Shown here: piece after piece, positions 11,043 through 28,988 of the stretch
Layout of the letters: every line of letters begins with the position of its first letter
Position numbering within the stretch: the stretch's first letter is position 1
NCBI RefSeq assembly: GCF_024666615.1
Contig: NZ_CP088297.1
Location: 1 to 64,000 of the forward strand
From: Aquabacterium sp. J223
GTDB taxonomy: Bacteria; Pseudomonadota; Gammaproteobacteria; Burkholderiales; Burkholderiaceae_C
Direction: 5' to 3'
Length of the DNA stretch: 64,000 bases
Made by a program: the position numbers and the translations under genes
Notes under the pieces: model-generated
The model's input: the letters and a program-made list of their open reading frames with translations, nothing else
The model's database searches: none
Told to the model about the DNA's origin: nothing

Positions 11043-11262
11043 CGGAGCCGTTCCCCCTCCCGCGTAAGTCACGGCGCTTTTTGACCCGACCCGGACTGGA
11101 CTTCATCCCCGACATTGGCGATGCCGTCGGCGCGATGCGCTCGCTGGCAGCACTGTCCTGGCGCTGCTCGATGAGCCGGAGGGCCTCGCCTGGTCCTGCA
11201 GGCCTTCTCGGACTCGCCTTGCGCCACAGGCGCAAGGGTGAACCCGACGACAGGCGCCCCTC
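11043..11262. other. Gene-free spacer before the groESL promoter
   Basis: About 220 bases follow the fusion gene's stop before the groESL promoter begins. A 61-codon open frame at 11081-11266 has no ribosome site and no recognisable sequence, so I do not call it. I see no clear terminator for the upstream operon here. Confidence 0.6.
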
Positions 11263-11290
11263 TTGAACCGGCGCCCGGGTCCCCTATAAT
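11263..11290 (+). promoter_or_regulatory. groESL promoter: overlapping sigma70 and sigma32-like elements
   Basis: TTGAAC (11263-11268) and a perfect TATAAT (11285-11290) are 16 bases apart, a good housekeeping promoter. The same DNA holds CTTGAA (11262-11267), 13 bases, then CCCCTATAAT (11281-11290), close to the heat-shock sigma32 pattern CTTGAA-N13-15-CCCCATnT. CIRCE begins 7 bases downstream, where transcription should start. Confidence 0.75.
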
Positions 11291-11297
11291 CCGCTTG

Positions 11298-11324
11298 CTA
11301 GCACTCAGCTACGGCGAGTGCTAA
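11298..11324 (+). promoter_or_regulatory. CIRCE operator (HrcA binding site) upstream of groESL
   Basis: CTAGCACTC, nine bases, then GAGTGCTAA. This is the CIRCE inverted repeat (TTAGCACTC-N9-GAGTGCTAA) with one mismatch, C for T at the first base of the left arm. It lies at the expected transcription start and about 100 bases before groES, as expected for HrcA repression. Confidence 0.93.
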
Positions 11325-11421
11325 CAGTGCCGGACCGGCAGCGCCGGGTCCAGGTGCTGAAGCATTTCGCCCAGCCGCCTCGGCCGGGCGCACCCCACGA
11401 GCCAACCCGCAAGGAGATGCG

Positions 11422-11712
11422 ATGAAACTTCGTCCGTTGCACGATCGCGTGATCGTCAAGCGCCTGGAACAGGAAACCAAGACCGCCTCGGGCATCGTGA
11501 TCCCCGACAACGCCGCCGAGAAGCCGGACCAGGGCGAAGTGCTGGCCGTCGGCCCGGGCAAGCGCAGCGAAAAGGGCGACTTCATCGCCCTGAACATCAA
11601 GGTCGGTGACCGCGTCCTGTTCGGCAAGTACAGCGGCCAGACCGTCAAGGTCGATGGCGACGAACTGCTCGTGATGCGCGAGGAAGACCTCTTCGCCGTC
11701 GTCGAGAAGTAA
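11422..11712 (+). CDS. groES: Co-chaperonin GroES
   Basis: 96 aa, the normal family length. It starts [14 protein letters not shown] and carries the mobile-loop region [12 protein letters not shown] around residues 17-28 and the C-terminal [15 protein letters not shown]. GroES forms the heptameric lid of the GroEL folding chamber in the cytoplasm. AAGGAG lies 5-10 bases before the ATG. groEL follows after 33 bases in the same operon, and the upstream CIRCE and sigma32-like promoter indicate heat-shock control. Nothing looks damaged. Confidence 0.98.
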   Translation: MKLRPLHDRVIVKRLEQETKTASGIVIPDNAAEKPDQGEVLAVGPGKRSEKGDFIALNIKVGDRVLFGKYSGQTVKVDGDELLVMREEDLFAVVEK

Positions 11713-15082
<3,370 letters not shown>

Positions 15083-15094
15083 GGCCGTCCGGCC

Positions 15095-15814
15095 TCAGGC
15101 CCGGGGCTGGGCATGGGCCCAGCCGTGCAGCAGCACCGCGGCGTCGTCGACGCCCTGCCGCTTCAACGCCGAGAACAGCGTGACGCCGATGTCGGCCTGC
15201 CCGCCGGCCAGCGCCCCCAGCCGGTCGCCGGCGGTGCGCAAGGCGGCATCGGCCTCGCGCCGGTTCAGCTTGTCGGCCTTGGTCAGCAGCACCAGCAGCT
15301 TGACCTCGCCGGTGCCCGCCCGCGGCGCGACGAAGTCCAGCAGCTGGTCGTCGAGGTCGGTGAAGCCCAGGCGCGAATCGACCATCAGCACCACGCCCGA
15401 CAGGCTGCGACGGATCTCCAGGTAGCGCGCCATCACCTCCTGCCAGCGCAGCTTGGCGCTGCGCTCCACCGCGGCGTAGCCGTAACCCGGCAGGTCGGCG
15501 AACAGCGCGTCGGCGGCGTCCTTGGGGCCGAGTTCGAAGAGGTTGATGTGCTGCGTGCGGCCCGGTGTCTTCGACGCGAAGGCCAGCCGCCTCTGCTGCG
15601 CCAGCGTGTTGATGGCGGTGGACTTGCCGGCGTTGGAGCGGCCGACGAAGGCGATCTCCGGCAGCTCGGTGGGCGGCAGCTGGTCCAGCCGGCTGGCGGT
15701 GGTGAGGAAACGGGCGGTGTGGGTCCAGCCGAGGGCGGTCCTGGCATCGACGCTGGGCACCGGGGCGGAAGGGTCTGCGGGGGCGACCGAAGGGTCGCGG
15801 GCGTCGGTGCTCAT
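15095..15814 (-). CDS. engB: Ribosome biogenesis GTP-binding protein EngB (YihA/YsxC)
   Basis: 239 aa. A TRAFAC GTPase with the P-loop GRSNAGKS (residues 58-65), TPGRTQHINLFEL as the switch I region, the G3 motif DLPGYGYA, the G4 motif LTKADK and the G5-like LFSALKRQG. EngB helps assemble the large ribosomal subunit and is essential in many bacteria. It is divergent from the cytochrome c4 gene, with only 48 bases between the starts. The arrangement engB, cytochrome c4, resB, ccsB is familiar from Burkholderiales. The N-terminal 25 residues are a low-complexity extension. Confidence 0.96.
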   Translation of the reverse strand: MSTDARDPSVAPADPSAPVPSVDARTALGWTHTARFLTTASRLDQLPPTELPEIAFVGRSNAGKSTAINTLAQQRRLAFASKTPGRTQHINLFELGPKDAADALFADLPGYGYAAVERSAKLRWQEVMARYLEIRRSLSGVVLMVDSRLGFTDLDDQLLDFVAPRAGTGEVKLLVLLTKADKLNRREADAALRTAGDRLGALAGGQADIGVTLFSALKRQGVDDAAVLLHGWAHAQPRA

Positions 15815-15862
15815 GGGCCATTGTAAAATCGGTGGGTTTTCCCTCTCGCGGCACCTCACCCC
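15815..15862. promoter_or_regulatory. Divergent promoter region of engB and cytochrome c4
   Basis: The 48-base gap must hold both promoters or their ends. On the minus strand TACAAT (complement of 15820-15825) lies so close to the engB ATG at 15814 that a transcript would start at or next to the start codon. On the plus strand TAAAAT (15824-15829) could serve the cytochrome gene. No good -35 boxes are visible, so this is tentative. Confidence 0.35.
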
Positions 15863-16501
15863 ATGACGGCTTCCCCGATCCGCCTCGCGAACCTTCACGC
15901 GGTGGCCCTGGCCTTCTGCCTTGCCCTCCCTGCCATGGCCGCGGAGAACGCTCCCGCACCCAAGATCGACCTGGCCCGCGGCCAGGCCATCGCCACGCAG
16001 GTCTGCGCGTCCTGCCATGCCTTCGACGGTGGCCGCGGCTCGCCGGCCCAGCCCATCATCGCCGGCCAGCACGCCGACTACCTGGTCAAGCAACTCGTCG
16101 AGTACAAGACCGACAAGCGCAAGAACCCGATCATGAAGGGCTTCGCCTCGGCGCTGTCCGAGGAGGACATGCGCAACGTCGCCGCCTTCTACGCCAGCAA
16201 GTCGGCCAAGCCCGGCTTCGCCAAGAACAAGGAACTGGTGGCCCTGGGCGAGAAGATCTACCGCGGCGGCGTCGCCGAGAAGGCGGTGCCCGCCTGCGCC
16301 GGCTGCCACAGCCCCACCGGCGCCGGCATCCCGGTGCAGTACCCGCGCATCGGCGGCCAGCACGGCGACTACACGCAGGCCCAGCTCACCGCCTTCCGCA
16401 GCGGCGCGCGCGCCAACAACCTGCCGATGCAGCAGATCGCCGCCCGACTGAGCGACAAGGAGATCCAGGCGGTCTCCGACTACATCGCCGGGCTGCGATA
16501 G
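15863..16501 (+). CDS. Diheme cytochrome c4-type protein
   Basis: 212 aa with a Sec signal peptide (hydrophobic stretch residues 11-25, cleavage after AMA). Two c-type heme sites follow: CASCH at 48-52 and CAGCH at 145-149, with later Met residues as likely axial ligands, giving two class I cytochrome domains as in cytochrome c4. It is a periplasmic electron carrier to terminal oxidases. The genes directly downstream, resB and ccsB, build the heme ligation machinery that such proteins need. No ribosome site is obvious before the ATG, but the signal peptide fixes this start. Confidence 0.92.
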   Translation: MTASPIRLANLHAVALAFCLALPAMAAENAPAPKIDLARGQAIATQVCASCHAFDGGRGSPAQPIIAGQHADYLVKQLVEYKTDKRKNPIMKGFASALSEEDMRNVAAFYASKSAKPGFAKNKELVALGEKIYRGGVAEKAVPACAGCHSPTGAGIPVQYPRIGGQHGDYTQAQLTAFRSGARANNLPMQQIAARLSDKEIQAVSDYIAGLR

Positions 16502-16545
16502 GCCCGCCGCAGGGTCCGGCTTGGTCCGGCCCGGATAATCCTGCG

Positions 16546-18693
16546 ATGTCCGCCAGCCTCCTGAGCCGCCCTGCCGACGCCCGCCGTGCGCGCGCCTGGC
16601 GCGACGCGCTCGAACTGCTGGCGTCGATGCGCTTCGCCATCGCGCTGCTCACCGTCATCTGCATCGCCTCGGTGATCGGCACCGTGGTGCAGCAGCAGCA
16701 GCCCACCGCCAACTACGTCAACCAGTTCGGTCCCTTCTGGGCCGAGCTGTTCGGCCGGGTCGGGCTGTACACCGTCTACAGCACCTGGTGGTTCCTGCTG
16801 ATCCTGGCCTTCCTGGTCGCCTCGACCAGCCTGTGCATCGCGCGCAACGCGCCGAAGATCGCCGCCGACCTGCGCTCGACCAAGGAACGCCTGCGCGAGC
16901 AGGCGCTGCAGGCCTTCCACCACAAGGCGCAGGGCCGGCTGGCCGAAGACCGCGACAGCGCCTTCCAGCGCGTGAGCACGCTGCTGCAGTCCGCCGGCTG
17001 GCGCCCCAGGGTGCATCAGCGCCCGCACGGCGTGATGATCGCGGCGCGCAAGGGCGCGGCCAACAAGGTGGGCTACCTCGCCGCCCATTCGGCCATCGTG
17101 CTGATCTGCCTGGGCGGCCTGGTCGATGGCGACCTGGTGGTGCGCGCGCAGATGTGGTGGCAGGACAAGAGCGTCTTCACCGGCGGTGGCCTGCTGCGCG
17201 ACGTGCCGGCCCAGCACCGCCTGGGCGCCGACAACCCGACCTTCCGCGCCAACCTGCTGGTGCCCGAGGGCGCGCGTGCCGGGGTGGCGGTGATCAACCA
17301 GCCGCGCGGGGTGGTGCTGCAGGAGCTGCCCTTCGACATCGAGCTGACGAAGTTCATCGTCGAGTACTACGACACGGGCATGCCCAAGCTGTTCGCCAGC
17401 CAGGTCGTCATCCACGACCGCGAGACCGGCGAGCGCAAGGCGGCCACCGTGAAGGTCAACGAGCCGGCCTTCCACCGCGGCATCGCCATCTACCAGAGCA
17501 GCTTCGACGACGGCGGCTCCAGCGTCACCCTGCGGGCGCTGCCGCTGAACGGCGCCGGCGCGCCGTTCGAGGTCAAGGGCACCGTGGGCGGCAGCACCGA
17601 GCTGAAGGCGGGCGCCGACCAGACGCTGACGCTCGAATTCAGCGGCCTGCGTGTCATCAACGTGGAGAACCTCGGCGGCAGCGGCGCCGGCGCCCCGGGC
17701 TCGACCGACGTGCGCCGGGTCGACCTGGCCAGCGCGCTGGGCGATCACCTCGGCTCGGGCGCCAAGTCGAACAAGCCGAAGACGCTGCGCAACGTCGGCC
17801 CGTCGGTGAACTACAAGCTGCGCGACGCCGCCGGCCAGGCGCGCGAATTCCACAACTACATGCTGCCGGTGGAGGTGGACGGCCAGCGCGTCTTCCTCGC
17901 CGGCGTGCGCGACAGCCCCGACCAGAGCTTCCGCTACCTGCGCATCCCGGCCGACGACACCGGCGCGCTCGACGGCTGGCTGCGGCTGCGCCACGCCCTG
18001 GCCGACGGCGCCCTGCGCGACCAGGCGGTGCAGCGCTACGTGCGCCGTGCGGCGCCCGCCGACCGGCCGGAGATGGCCGAGCAGCTGCGCGCCACCGCCG
18101 ACCGCGCGCTGGCGCTGTTCGCCGGCGCCGTGCCGACCGGCGACGGGGCGACCCAGCCGCGTGGGGGGCTGCAGGCGCTGGCCGACTTCCTCGAAAGCAC
18201 CGTGCCCGAGGCCGAACGCGGCCGCATCTCCGAGGTGCTGCTGCGGGTGCTCAACGGCTGCCTGCTCGAACTGGCGCAACTGTCGCGCGAGCGCGCTGGC
18301 CTGCCGCCGCTGCCCGCCGACGAGGCCACCCAGGCCTTCATGACGCAGTCGGTGATCTCGCTGTCCGACAGCTTCCACTACCCGGCGCCGCTGCTGCTGT
18401 CGCTGACCGGCTTCGACCAGGTGCAGGCCAGCGTCTTCCAGGTCGCGCGCGCACCGGGCAAGACCCTGGTCTACCTGGGCGCGGTGCTGCTCATCATCGG
18501 CGTCTTCGCGATGCTGTATGTGCGGGAACGCCGGCTGTGGGTCTGGCTCGAAGACGGTCATGGCGGCGGCAGCCGCGCCACCATGGCGCTGTCGAGCACC
18601 CGCCGCACCCTGGACACCGACCGCGAGTTCGAGCGGCTGCAGCAGGCGGTGCTGGGCACCGCCGCCGCGCCGACGCCCGCGCCGGCCGCCTGA
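16546..18693 (+). CDS. resB: Cytochrome c biogenesis protein ResB (System II)
   Basis: 715 aa. It has an N-terminal pair of membrane helices (FAIALLTVICIASVIGTVVQ near 28-48 and WWFLLILAFLVASTSLCI near 81-98), a third at YLAAHSAIVLICLGGLVDG, a long periplasmic region of about 400 residues, and a C-terminal helix (TLVYLGAVLLIIGVFAM). ResB pairs with CcsB/CcsA to carry heme across the inner membrane and attach it to CXXCH motifs, such as those in the adjacent cytochrome c4. The ATG at 16546 is the natural start because translation then begins just before the first helix. It is followed after 12 bases by ccsB. The unusually large periplasmic part is typical of betaproteobacterial ResB. Confidence 0.93.
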   Translation: MSASLLSRPADARRARAWRDALELLASMRFAIALLTVICIASVIGTVVQQQQPTANYVNQFGPFWAELFGRVGLYTVYSTWWFLLILAFLVASTSLCIARNAPKIAADLRSTKERLREQALQAFHHKAQGRLAEDRDSAFQRVSTLLQSAGWRPRVHQRPHGVMIAARKGAANKVGYLAAHSAIVLICLGGLVDGDLVVRAQMWWQDKSVFTGGGLLRDVPAQHRLGADNPTFRANLLVPEGARAGVAVINQPRGVVLQELPFDIELTKFIVEYYDTGMPKLFASQVVIHDRETGERKAATVKVNEPAFHRGIAIYQSSFDDGGSSVTLRALPLNGAGAPFEVKGTVGGSTELKAGADQTLTLEFSGLRVINVENLGGSGAGAPGSTDVRRVDLASALGDHLGSGAKSNKPKTLRNVGPSVNYKLRDAAGQAREFHNYMLPVEVDGQRVFLAGVRDSPDQSFRYLRIPADDTGALDGWLRLRHALADGALRDQAVQRYVRRAAPADRPEMAEQLRATADRALALFAGAVPTGDGATQPRGGLQALADFLESTVPEAERGRISEVLLRVLNGCLLELAQLSRERAGLPPLPADEATQAFMTQSVISLSDSFHYPAPLLLSLTGFDQVQASVFQVARAPGKTLVYLGAVLLIIGVFAMLYVRERRLWVWLEDGHGGGSRATMALSSTRRTLDTDREFERLQQAVLGTAAAPTPAPAA

Positions 18694-18705
18694 CGAGGCC
18701 CCCCG

Positions 18706-20088
18706 ATGACCCTGCTCTCCACCCCTCCCCCCACGCCGACCGACGGCCGGACGCTGCCGCTGCACACCGGCGGCCCGCTCGCCGGCCGCACACGCTACGA
18801 CTGGCTCTACGCGCTGCTGGTGGTGGTCGGCGCCGGTTATGCCTTCGCGCGCTACGGCGCCGCGATGGACGGCTACGAGAAGGGCATCCTCGCCGGTGCG
18901 GTGCCGGTGCTGATCGGCCTGGGCTGGTTCTGGGGGCCGCTGCGCACGCTGTCGCTGGCGGTCGGCGCGGCCAGCCTGCTGGCCATCGGCCTGTACGCCC
19001 GCACGCCCGATGCCTTCGGCGCCGACCTGGCCGCGGGCGAGCAGGTCTTCCTGCTCAAGTACTTCCTGTCCAGCCAGAGCGCCATCCTGTGGATGGGCGT
19101 GCTGTTCTTCATGAGCACCGCCTTCTACTGGATCGGGCTGGTCGGCCGCGCCCCGGCCGGCGGCGGCGACCCGGCCGCGGCGCGCATCGGCTCGCGGCTG
19201 GCCTGGGCCGCGGTGTTCATGGCGCTGGTCGGCACGATGGTGCGCTGGTACGAGAGCCACCAGATCGGCCCCGACATCGGCCACATCCCGGTGTCCAACC
19301 TGTACGAGGTGTTCGTCCTCTTCTGCTGGATGACGGCGCTGTTCTACCTCTACTTCGAGCAGCGCTACGCGGCGCGCGCGCTCGGCGCCTTCGCCATGCT
19401 GGTGGTCAGCGCGGCGGTGGGCTTCCTGCTCTGGTACACGGTGGTGCGCGAGGCGCAGGAGATCCAGCCGCTGGTGCCGGCGCTGCAGAGCTGGTGGATG
19501 AAGCTGCACGTGCCGGCCAACTTCATCGGCTACGGCACCTTCGCCATCGCCGCCATGGTGGCCTTCGCGTACCTGGTCAAGCACCACGCCGGCGAGACGC
19601 GCTGGTGGAAGCTGGCGCCGCTGTGGGCGCTGGGCGTGGTGCTGTGCTTCGAGCCGCTGGTCTTCCGCCGCGGCGCGCCGTCGGGCAGCGGCTACTGGGT
19701 GGTGTACTTCGGCCTCAGCGCCTTGATCGTCGCCGGCATCCTGGCCGCGCGCCGGCGCATCGCGGCGCGGCTGCCCGCGTTCGACCTGCTGGACGACGTG
19801 ATGTACAAGTCCATCGCGGTCGGCTTCGCCTTCTTCACCATCGCCACCATCCTCGGCGCCTTCTGGGCCGCCGAGGCCTGGGGCGGTTACTGGAGCTGGG
19901 ACCCGAAGGAGACCTGGGCGCTGATCGTCTGGCTCAACTACGCGGCCTGGCTGCACATGCGGCTGATGAAGGGCCTGCGCGGCACGGTGTCGGCCTGGTG
20001 GGCGCTGGTCGGCCTGGTGGTCACCACCTTCGCCTTCCTCGGCGTCAACATGTTCCTGACCGGCCTGCACTCCTACGGCGAACTTTGA
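18706..20088 (+). CDS. ccsB: Cytochrome c biogenesis protein CcsB/CcsA (System II heme channel)
   Basis: 460 aa with about eight or more membrane helices. Near the C terminus it carries the tryptophan-rich heme-handling motif WGGYWSWDPKETWALIVW, the signature of the CcsA/CcmC/CcmF family, flanked by conserved His residues. It works with ResB as the heme exporter and cytochrome c synthetase. The N-terminal 25 residues are a soluble low-complexity extension. It is 12 bases downstream of resB and evidently in one operon with it; a hairpin follows its stop. Confidence 0.95.
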   Translation: MTLLSTPPPTPTDGRTLPLHTGGPLAGRTRYDWLYALLVVVGAGYAFARYGAAMDGYEKGILAGAVPVLIGLGWFWGPLRTLSLAVGAASLLAIGLYARTPDAFGADLAAGEQVFLLKYFLSSQSAILWMGVLFFMSTAFYWIGLVGRAPAGGGDPAAARIGSRLAWAAVFMALVGTMVRWYESHQIGPDIGHIPVSNLYEVFVLFCWMTALFYLYFEQRYAARALGAFAMLVVSAAVGFLLWYTVVREAQEIQPLVPALQSWWMKLHVPANFIGYGTFAIAAMVAFAYLVKHHAGETRWWKLAPLWALGVVLCFEPLVFRRGAPSGSGYWVVYFGLSALIVAGILAARRRIAARLPAFDLLDDVMYKSIAVGFAFFTIATILGAFWAAEAWGGYWSWDPKETWALIVWLNYAAWLHMRLMKGLRGTVSAWWALVGLVVTTFAFLGVNMFLTGLHSYGEL

Positions 20089-20092
20089 GGCG

Positions 20093-20116
20093 GCAGGCCG
20101 GTCGCATCCGGCCTGC
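20093..20116 (+). terminator. Hairpin after ccsB, possible terminator or attenuator
   Basis: GCAGGCCGG pairs perfectly with CCGGCCTGC around a six-base loop, just after the ccsB stop. There is no T tract, so it may be a weak or Rho-assisted terminator, or an mRNA 3' end stabiliser, before msrP. Confidence 0.4.
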
Positions 20117-20175
20117 GGCGCGCCTCGTAGGGTTGGTGGAGACGGGCGGCCGCCCCGCCCCAACTGGAGACGTCG

Positions 20176-21167
<992 letters not shown>

Positions 21168-21168
<1 letters not shown>

Positions 21169-21809
21169 TGTCGGCCGTCGCCGGCCGTCGGTCGCCGGCG
21201 GTGCAGCGCGCGCTGCTGCACCCGCTGGCCAAGCCGGTGCTGTGGGCGCTGTGCCTGGCGCCGCTGGCCTGGCTGGTCTTCGCCGCCTTCACCGACCGGC
21301 TGGGCGCGAACCCGGCGGAGGCGCTGGTGCGCGGCTCCGGCGACTGGACCCTGCGGCTGCTCTGCGCCACGCTGGCCGTCACCCCGCTGCGCCAGCTCAC
21401 CGGCTGGCATGCGCTGGCGCGCTTCCGGCGCGCGCTCGGCCTCTTCACCTTCGGCTGGGGCCTGCTGCACTTCCTCGCCACCGCCTGGCTGGACTTCGGC
21501 TTCGACTGGCCGGCCGTGGTGGCCGACATCGCCAAGCGGCCCTTCATCCTGGCCGGCAGCGCCGCGCTGCTGCTGATGCTGCCGCTGGCGGCGACCTCGT
21601 TCAACGCCGCCATCAGGCGCCTCGGCGCCCGGCGCTGGCAGGCGCTGCACCGGCTGGTCTACGCCTCGGCCGGGCTGGCGCTGCTGCACTTCTTCTGGAT
21701 GCGCGCCGGCAAGAACAACTTCGGCGAGCCGCTCGTCTACCTGGCCGTCATCGGCGTGCTGTTGGGCTGGCGCATCGTGCGGGCGCGCCGGTCGCCGCGC
21801 CGGGCGTGA
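21168..21809 (+). CDS. msrQ: Heme-binding membrane subunit MsrQ (YedZ)
   Basis: 213 aa with about six membrane helices and the conserved histidines of the ferric-reductase-like YedZ family (for example FGWGLLHFLATAWLD, LHRLVYASAGLALLHFFW). MsrQ passes electrons from the respiratory chain to MsrP. Its ATG overlaps the msrP stop by one base, showing translational coupling. A perfect eight-base hairpin follows at 21821-21843. Confidence 0.95.
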
Positions 21810-21820
21810 CGGGTTGCACA

Positions 21821-21843
21821 GCCTCCCCGCGGCTGGGGGAGGC
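21821..21843 (+). terminator. GC hairpin after msrQ
   Basis: GCCTCCCC and GGGGGAGGC can pair around a short loop 12 bases after the msrQ stop. There is no T run, so termination is only possible, not certain. Confidence 0.4.
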
Positions 21844-21907
21844 GCCGGCGGCGGCCACCCTCCGGTCGGGGGCGTGTGGCACGGCGGAGGCCTTCGTAGG
21901 ATGGGCC

Positions 21908-22442
21908 ATGCCGATGCACACCCCCAGCCTGATGACACCCACCGACCTCACCGCCGCCCGTGCCCGCCTGTGCGACGCCCTGAACCGCCTCGACCAGGTG
22001 GAGCAGCAGGCCGGCGCCGCCGCCCGCGCCGAGGCGCTGGGCCAGGTGGCCACCGCCTACCGCGAGATGGGCGGCTGGCGCGAGGCCGAGTGGTCGCTGA
22101 AGCAGGCGCTGTCGCTGGCCCTGGCCTTGGGCGCGCCCGACCTGGCGGTGGACCTGCAGTGCGAACTGGCCGAGGTCACCCGTGCGCTGGCCGGCGAGGC
22201 CCGCGAACAGGGCGACGAAGGCGCCGCCCGCGCGGCGCTGGAGCGCTGCCGCGACCACTGCTACGCCGCCGTGGCGCAGGCCCGGCACGTGGCCGACCCG
22301 CACTGGGAGGTGCGCGTGCTGGTCCGCGTGGCCGAGGTGCTGGAGCACTGCGGCGACCGCCACGACGCGCTGGCCCTGCAGTGCCGCGCGCTGGACATGA
22401 TGTGCCGCCAGGAGGCCGGCGTCTGCACGCCGGCCGCGCAGC

Positions 22443-22468
<26 letters not shown>
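21908..22468 (+). CDS. Hypothetical TPR-like helical protein
   Basis: 186 aa, not recognised as a named family. It is entirely helical with repeated Ala-rich pairs of helices ([60 protein letters not shown]) spaced like tetratricopeptide repeats. No signal or membrane segment is present, so it is probably a cytoplasmic scaffold. The start at 21908 follows a short spacer after msrQ. Its last 26 bases overlap the convergent uvrA end at 22443. Five cysteines are present, without a clear metal motif. Confidence 0.6.
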
Positions 22469-28258
<5,790 letters not shown>

Positions 28259-28393
28259 GGGGGGTCCTGCAGGGGAGGCGGAAGGAGGGCCGGGCATTCT
28301 AGGGAGCCCCCCGGGGAGGCCGCCGGCCGCCCGGCCCATGCCCCGAGCCCGGGGCGGGCCGGGACGCAAGTCGCCGCCTGGACAATTTCAGCC

Positions 28394-28416
28394 TTGACAA
28401 TCATTGCTTAGGCATT
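28394..28416 (+). promoter_or_regulatory. marR promoter with probable MarR operator
   Basis: A perfect -35 box TTGACA (28394-28399) lies 29 bases before the ATG. It runs directly into ATTGCTTAGGCATT (28403-28416), which is close to the palindrome ATTGC-N4-GCAAT with one mismatch. A repressor bound there would block the promoter, fitting autorepression of this MarR-efflux operon. The -10 box is unclear (CAAATT at 17 bases). Confidence 0.6.
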
Positions 28417-28428
28417 CAAATTCGCGGG

Positions 28429-28947
28429 ATGGCCTCCTCGACCTCCCGCGCCCGTCCGGCGCCGCTGTACGACGGCGCCCACTACCGCTCCAGCGAGAGC
28501 GTGGGCTACCTGATGAAGCGGATCGTCTCCTCGATGAGCCAGCAGGTGGACGCCCGGCTGGCGCCGGTGGGCCTGACCAATGCGCAATGGGTGCCGCTGG
28601 TCAAGCTGCGCGAGCGGGGGCGCCTGCCGGTGGCCGAGATCGCCCGCGACACCCAGATGGACCCCGGCGCCATGACGCGGCTGCTCGACCGGCTGGAGAA
28701 GAAGGGCCTGTGCCGACGTGACCGCTGCACCGCCGACCGGCGGGTGGTCTGGGTGGCGCTCACCGAGGCCGGCGAGGCCGCCGCCGCCGCCCTGCCGCCC
28801 GTGCTGGCCGAGGTGCAGAACGCGCACCTGGCCGGCCTCAGCCGCGCCGAATGGCAGACGCTGCTGTCGCTGCTGCAGCGGGTGCACGACAACGCCGAGG
28901 CGCTGCGCGCCGCCACGCCGCCGCCCGAGGTGACGGAAGTCGACTGA
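28429..28947 (+). CDS. MarR-family transcriptional regulator
   Basis: 172 aa. A winged-helix domain covers about residues 45-125: VGLTNAQWVPLVKLRERGRL leads in, RDTQMDPGAMTRLLDRLEKK is the recognition region, and the wing holds the DRR signature (RRDRCTADRRVVWVALTEAG). Helices at both ends form the dimer. It is the first gene of an efflux operon (outer-membrane factor, HlyD-type adaptor, DHA2 pump), the usual setting for a drug- or phenolic-responsive repressor. The probable operator overlaps its own promoter at 28394-28416. It is divergent from uvrA. Confidence 0.92.
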   Translation: MASSTSRARPAPLYDGAHYRSSESVGYLMKRIVSSMSQQVDARLAPVGLTNAQWVPLVKLRERGRLPVAEIARDTQMDPGAMTRLLDRLEKKGLCRRDRCTADRRVVWVALTEAGEAAAAALPPVLAEVQNAHLAGLSRAEWQTLLSLLQRVHDNAEALRAATPPPEVTEVD

Positions 28948-28988
28948 CCTCGCCGCCTGGGTTCCTCCTTGGCCCCCCGCAGACCGCC

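Noticed and set aside
11081..11266. 61-codon frame between the fusion gene and groES
   Set aside because: No ribosome site, no conserved sequence, and it runs into the groESL promoter.
15820..15825. Leaderless engB transcript from TACAAT
   Set aside because: No -35 box and an equally plausible plus-strand reading of the same bases; noted only in the intergenic entry.
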